Source: an uncultured Desulfobacterales bacterium
GTDB taxonomy: Bacteria > Desulfobacterota > Desulfobacteria > Desulfobacterales > G020354645
Length of the DNA stretch: 15,086 nucleotides
Direction of reading: 5' to 3'
NCBI GenBank assembly: GCA_947259865.1
Contig: CAMYNZ010000153.1
Coordinates: 1-15,086 of the forward strand
Shown one piece after another: positions 14,637 through 15,086 of the stretch; position 1 is the first letter of the stretch; each line of letters begins with the position of its first letter. Under the pieces are notes generated by a model. That model saw only the letters and a program-made list of their open reading frames with translations. It searched no databases and had not been told where the DNA came from. The position numbers and the translations under genes were made by a program.

Positions 14637-14869
14637 AATTGCGGATAATTTGATAACGCCAAAAAACAAGTTTTCTTTTTGTTGCTGGCAGCTTTGCGTG
14701 GAAAATTGAGTGGAAACCGCACCTCCCGTTTTAGGGGTTTGACTTTAGGTGTTGAACAGTGCTAAATGTCTGTTTTGAAACCACTTCAAGCCTGATTGCT
14801 GCCGGCTGTTAGTCATGTTTTCAAAAATTTGCGGTGCTTGTCGTTCTTTCAAAAGGAGGAATAAATACA
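14637..14869 (+). other. Intergenic region before the response regulator
   Basis: This 233-nt stretch has no gene. A TTGACT at 14739-14744 with a weak TAAAT-containing -10 region at about 14762-14768 is a poor promoter candidate. A perfect AAGGAGG at 14853-14859 lies 10 nt before the response-regulator ATG. No GC-rich terminator hairpin with a T-tract was found after the CoA-transferase B gene. Confidence 0.4.
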
Positions 14870-15086
14870 ATGAGTTCTGCGAACCTGTTAAAAGATAAAG
14901 TAATACTGGTGGTAGATGACGAGGAAGACGTGCTGGATACGGTTGAGGAAGTCCTGGACATGTGCCTGGTGACCAAAGCCCAGGATTATGATACAGCGCG
15001 TCAATACCTGATGAGTTATACCTATGATATGGTCATTTTAGACATTATGTTGCCTGGCACCTCAGGTTTTGACGTATTGGCAGAAA
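14870..15086 (+). CDS. Response regulator receiver-domain protein (partial, runs off the window)
   Basis: The first 72 codons encode a CheY-like receiver domain: KVILVVDDEEDV with the acidic pair D16-D17, then YDMVILDIMLPGTSGFDVL with the phospho-acceptor D58. The MxxLP-G turn after it is conserved. It is expected to be phosphorylated by a sensor histidine kinase. The ATG follows a perfect AAGGAGG. The output domain lies beyond the window, so it may be a stand-alone receiver, a transcription factor or a hybrid protein. The conserved switch Thr/Ser and Lys are also beyond the end. Confidence 0.93.
   Translation, partial: MSSANLLKDKVILVVDDEEDVLDTVEEVLDMCLVTKAQDYDTARQYLMSYTYDMVILDIMLPGTSGFDVLAE

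Noticed and set aside
14655..14690. Terminator after the CoA-transferase B gene
   Set aside because: A/T-rich complementary stretches around CAAG..CTTTTTGTTG pair poorly and lack a GC stem followed by a T-tract.
14680..14700. Sigma-54 promoter before the response regulator (TGGCAG..TTTGC)
   Set aside because: The GG to GC spacing is 7 nt instead of the 10 nt needed.

Overview
The window is a bacterial chromosome segment. Positions 1 to about 11160 hold the downstream half of the S10 operon fused to the spc and alpha ribosomal-protein operons, all on the + strand: rplP-rpmC-rpsQ-rplN-rplX-rplE-rpsN-rpsH-rplF-rplR-rpsE-rpmD-rplO-secY-infA-rpmJ-rpsM-rpsK-rpsD-rpoA-rplQ. A strong intrinsic terminator closes the run. 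The proteins, the secY-infA-rpmJ order without adk or map, the moderate GC content and the heptamer-rich intergenic spacers suggest a Desulfobacterota (former Deltaproteobacteria) organism, perhaps a Desulfobacterales relative. That placement is an inference from sequence feel, not from a search.

Downstream, on the - strand and convergent with rplQ, is a diguanylate cyclase with an N-terminal GAF/DUF484-like sensor region, an AGDEF active-site loop and an intact RxxD I-site. A 415 bp intergenic region separates it from a divergent + strand pair encoding the two subunits of a class I, glutaconate-type CoA-transferase. The window ends inside the receiver domain of a response regulator. The first block builds ribosomes, the Sec channel and the RNA polymerase alpha subunit. 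The remaining genes are signalling and acyl-CoA metabolism with no obvious functional link to it.

The protein-coding content is ordinary; the unusual content lies between the genes. (1) A 215 bp MITE-like element (6927-7141), with about 33 bp terminal inverted repeats and a perfect 8 bp target-site duplication AAGTAACT, sits exactly at the infA stop codon. (2) Four intergenic arrays of 7-bp words (upstream of rplP, rpsH, rplF and the CoA-transferase B gene) each use a different word. Three are arranged as inverted arrays around a non-repeated, mostly AT-rich spacer, and the three inside the ribosomal operon end 4-7 nt before a Shine-Dalgarno site. (3) A second palindromic element (12597-12739) precedes the CoA-transferase genes. 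(4) A 26 bp near-perfect palindrome overlaps the rplN stop codon.

The most notable gene is rplQ. Its L17 core is normal, but it carries a long Lys/Ala/Pro histone-H1-like tail built partly from 24 bp tandem repeats. A 2-nt C insertion inside one repeat throws the last third of the tail out of frame.
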